A stretch of DNA of 6,786 bases, from assembly GCA_003168295.1 (NCBI GenBank), contig PMST01000693.1:1-6786 (forward strand). Reading direction: 5' to 3'. This stretch comes from Actinomycetota bacterium (GTDB lineage: Bacteria; Actinomycetota; Actinomycetes; Streptosporangiales; Streptosporangiaceae). Every line of letters starts with the position of its first letter. The stretch's first letter is position 1. Positions 4,192 through 6,786 of the stretch are shown piece by piece. Below the pieces are notes generated by a model, which ran no database searches, was not told the origin of the DNA, and saw nothing but the letters and a program-made list of their open reading frames with translations. A program made the position numbers and the translations under genes.

Positions 4192-6786
4192 CTAGGCCGG
4201 CGTCCGGGGGCTGACGGAGGGCGCCGCCGTCGCCGGCGCCGGGTCCAGATTCACGGCGCGGTCGAGCAGCGGCTGGCAGCGCAGGCGATCGCCGATGTCG
4301 CGGGCTTCTTCGACGGCCAGCGCCGCGGTGGCAGCGTCACCGTGGGCCAGTAGGTACTGGGCGTGGTCGAGCAGGCCGTGCGCGAGGTGATAGGGAGTAC
4401 CGCGCTCGCGCAGGCTGGCGATCGCGGCGGCGAAACCGGCGGCGACGCCCGCTGCGTCGTCCTCCGCGCCGCCGGCCGCGGCCAGGCGGGCACGGACCAG
4501 GTCGCGTTCTGCTCGCAGCATCGGGGCGAGGTGCCCGGGCTGGTAGGCGTCGAGCAGGGCCAGCAGGTCGCTGACGGCGGCGGTGTCGCCCAGCTCGAAC
4601 GCGGCGCGGGCGGCCAGCGGCCACGCCCAGCGCAGGAACTCGTGGCTGACCCCGAGGACACCCGCGTGAGCGAGCGTCGCGCGGGCATGACGCAGAGCAT
4701 CCTGCCGCTGGCCCCGGGCGGCGGCGGTGAAGGCTTCGGCGACGCTGATCAGGGCCTTGTCCTGGGGGTCTTCACTAGCGGACATGTCCCGCAGTCCCGC
4801 CAGCATGGCCGTGGCGGTTCCGGTGTCGCCGCGCAGCGCCGCGACCCATCCGCGGTAGCAGGCGAGGTAGTCGATGTCGGCCAGCCCTTCGGCGTCTGCG
4901 GCCTGGGTGAGTTCGGTCTCGGCGGCGTCCCAGTCGCCGAGCGTCAGTAGCGCCTGGGCCAGGTTAATGATGGCAACCGCCAGGTAGAGCCGGGCACCGG
5001 CCCTGCGCAGGTGCCCGGCGGCGGTGCGCGCCTCGTCAGCCGCGGCGGCCGGATCGGTGGCCGTCAGCACGTCCGCCAGGTTGAGCAGGGCCCGTCCGAT
5101 GTGCATGTTGTCGCCGGTCTGGGCGGCGAGCCGCGCGCTCTCGCGGAAGTAGGCGACCGCTTGATGGTGCCGCCCCGCGCCGTAGAGGTAGATCGCGCGG
5201 GTGAGGAACAGTCCGCTGAGCTGGCCCGTGCCCACATCAACGTCCTCGCCGAGGGCGAGCGCCTCGGCCGACAGCCGGTCGGCGTCGGGCGATCCGGCGA
5301 ACACCTCTACGACCGCGAGTTCTTCCAGGGCCCGCACCGTATCGGCGTCGAGTTCTGCCCGCAGCACTTCCACCGCGGCGGTGAGCTGGTCGCGAGCTTC
5401 GCCGTATCGACCCCACTTGCGTAGTGCCTCCCCGGCGATGACCTGAACCCGGGCCGCCGCCCGGAGCTGGCCGCGGCCTAGATGATAATCGCGGGCACGT
5501 CCCCCGTGCTCGACCGTCGCGGCCCAGTCGCCGCTGGTGACAGCGGCCTTCGCGGCGCGTTCCCACAGCTCACCCACGGTTCGCTGGTCAGCCGAGGTAT
5601 CCGGCCGCGTCAGTTCGGCGGCGGCGGCATAGCTGGCAGCGGCGCGGGCGGAAGCGCCGGTCCGCTCGGCCCGCTCGGCGGCCCGGACCAGCGCGGCGAT
5701 GGCCTGGCCACGGATCTGGCCGACGTCGGCGTCATCGGGCACGGCTTCCAGGGCGTCCAGGTAGTGCCGGGCGATCACGTCGGCGACTTCCTCGCCATCG
5801 CCGGGGAACGCGGCCCGCAGGTGCGCGGCCACCTTCAGGTGACGGGCCTTGCGGTCCCGGCGGGACAGCGTGTCATAGGCCACCTGGCGGAGCATGCCCT
5901 GGGCGAACTGGTAACTGCCCCGTTCGGGGGACAGCGGATCCGCGGACACTGTCAGCACCTCCCGGCGCACCAGGCCAGCCAGCGCCGCCCGCATCGCGGG
6001 CTCGTCCTGCCCGGACACCGCGATCAGCGCCTCGGCCGGGAACGTGCTGCCCAGCACCGCGGCGTCGGTGACCAGCCGCCGCGCCTCCGGATCCAGCGCA
6101 TCGAGCCGGGCGGCCAGCAGCGCGTGCAGGCTGTCCGGGACGTTCAGCTCCCCCATGTCGCCGGTTAGCCGGTAGACGCCCTCGACCGGCTGCACGATGT
6201 CCCGGTCGATCAGCGACCGCACCGTCTCCACCGCGAACAACGGGATGCCCTGAGCCTGGCTGGTGATCTTGGCCCGCGCGTCTGCCGGCATCTCCGGCAC
6301 GAGGGCGTCCACCAGCCGGTCCATCGAGGCCGGATCCAGCGGGTCCAGCGTCAGCGTGATCCGGTTCCGGCCGGTGCCGAAGCCGGGCCGGGCCTGGCCG
6401 AGCTCGGGCCGGGCGAAGACCAGCACGTAGATGGGCAGGTCCCGGGACCAGTCGATCAGATGATCCAGGAAGTCAAGCAGACCCGTGTCGGCATACTGGG
6501 CGTCCTCGATCAGCAGCACCACAGGCTGTGTCGCCGCGAGCCGCTCGAAGAACAGCCGCCAGCCCGCGAACAGCTCCTCCCGCGACAGCATGGCCCCGCC
6601 GTCCGCGCCGAAGGCCACGCCCAGCAGCCGGCTCAGCCGCGCCCCGGCATAGGCCAGCTCCCCCGGATCCGTGATGAACCGGTCCAGCCCGGCCGTGAGC
6701 TTGCCTGCGGCGACCTCGGCCGGGTCTTCCTCGGCGATGCCCAGCCGCTGCCGGACGATCTCGGCCAGCGCCCAGAACGCCACCCC
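4192..6786 (-). CDS. Large STAND/AAA ATPase with TPR-like tail, C-terminal part; probably the regulatory half of a class III nucleotide cyclase
   Basis: 864 residues to the stop, with the N-terminus beyond the right edge. The in-frame GTG at 6783 is an internal Val (GVAFWALAEIV is a conserved inner motif), not a start. Numbered from that Val: Walker B VVLLIEDAQYAD (88-99), sensor strand YVLVFARPEL (119-128), GIPLFAVETVRSL (179-191, the GNPL/E-type motif), a winged-helix-like region at 218-280, FAQGMLRQVAYDTLSRRDR (293-311), then about 500 residues of Ala-rich helical pairs (360-840) that read as degenerate TPRs. No LuxR-type HTH follows, which argues against a MalT/LAL regulator and for the AAA-TPR module found behind adenylate/guanylate cyclase domains. 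The Walker A and any cyclase domain must lie upstream, outside the window. It heads the run of genes here and directly abuts the MFS gene. A cyclase at this position would supply the ligand for the two cNMP domains downstream. Confidence 0.85.
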   Translation of the reverse strand, partial: GVAFWALAEIVRQRLGIAEEDPAEVAAGKLTAGLDRFITDPGELAYAGARLSRLLGVAFGADGGAMLSREELFAGWRLFFERLAATQPVVLLIEDAQYADTGLLDFLDHLIDWSRDLPIYVLVFARPELGQARPGFGTGRNRITLTLDPLDPASMDRLVDALVPEMPADARAKITSQAQGIPLFAVETVRSLIDRDIVQPVEGVYRLTGDMGELNVPDSLHALLAARLDALDPEARRLVTDAAVLGSTFPAEALIAVSGQDEPAMRAALAGLVRREVLTVSADPLSPERGSYQFAQGMLRQVAYDTLSRRDRKARHLKVAAHLRAAFPGDGEEVADVIARHYLDALEAVPDDADVGQIRGQAIAALVRAAERAERTGASARAAASYAAAAELTRPDTSADQRTVGELWERAAKAAVTSGDWAATVEHGGRARDYHLGRGQLRAAARVQVIAGEALRKWGRYGEARDQLTAAVEVLRAELDADTVRALEELAVVEVFAGSPDADRLSAEALALGEDVDVGTGQLSGLFLTRAIYLYGAGRHHQAVAYFRESARLAAQTGDNMHIGRALLNLADVLTATDPAAAADEARTAAGHLRRAGARLYLAVAIINLAQALLTLGDWDAAETELTQAADAEGLADIDYLACYRGWVAALRGDTGTATAMLAGLRDMSASEDPQDKALISVAEAFTAAARGQRQDALRHARATLAHAGVLGVSHEFLRWAWPLAARAAFELGDTAAVSDLLALLDAYQPGHLAPMLRAERDLVRARLAAAGGAEDDAAGVAAGFAAAIASLRERGTPYHLAHGLLDHAQYLLAHGDAATAALAVEEARDIGDRLRCQPLLDRAVNLDPAPATAAPSVSPRTPA

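Noticed and set aside
305..6168. Long plus-strand open frames (for example 305-832, 996-1634, 3565-4353, 5482-6168)
   Set aside because: They lie opposite well-supported minus-strand genes. Their products are rich in Arg, Gly, Asp and Gln with no domain pattern, as expected from antisense frames of GC-rich genes.
6781..6786. GTG at 6783 as the real start of the large ATPase
   Set aside because: The frame continues to the window edge and the Val belongs to a conserved inner motif (GVAFWALAEIV). Walker A, which should precede it, is missing, so the gene is simply cut by the window.
4192..6786. MalT/LuxR-type (LAL) transcriptional activator
   Set aside because: The AAA and TPR-like parts would fit, but the C-terminus ends in a short Pro/Ala/Ser tail with no LuxR helix-turn-helix.

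Overview
The window is high-GC DNA in which every convincing gene lies on the minus strand. GTG starts, GC-rich third codon positions and the protein families (AAA/TPR signalling ATPase, MFS with a cyclic-nucleotide domain, actinobacterial-type Crp) point to an actinomycete. I cannot name the genus.

In the direction of transcription (right to left) the layout is as follows. (1) 6786-4192: the C-terminal 864 residues of a large STAND/AAA-type ATPase with a long TPR-like tail. This is the architecture usually found C-terminal to a class III adenylate/guanylate cyclase domain, but that part lies outside the window. (2) 4191-2482: a 569-aa MFS transporter with a C-terminal cyclic-nucleotide-binding domain. 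(3) 2476-1730: a stand-alone GAF protein. (4) 1685-909: a compact S8 (subtilisin-like) peptidase with an intact Asp/His/Ser triad and no visible signal peptide or propeptide. (5) 919-233: a Crp/Fnr-family regulator with a plausible cAMP pocket and a C-terminal HTH. (6) 134-1: the 5' part of a small, very acidic gene with a good Shine-Dalgarno. It encodes an 18-residue leader followed by perfect 13-residue repeats (VEGHGSRPRDDDD) that run off the left edge. Junctions 1 to 5 are tight (0, +5 or -4, +44 and -11 nt), so they look like one operon. The 98-nt gap before gene 6 is the only gap of any size. It holds an array of TGTC/GACA half-sites and a possible promoter.

My reading, which is inference, is a self-contained cyclic-nucleotide circuit around a repeat peptide. 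The large ATPase, if it carries a cyclase, makes the nucleotide. The MFS-cNMP fusion and the Crp regulator both sense it. The peptidase could cut the repeat peptide and the MFS could move the product across the membrane. No RiPP-modifying enzyme lies inside the window. What lies to the left of base 1 (repeat number, further enzymes) and to the right of base 6786 (cyclase domain, Walker A) decides whether this model holds.
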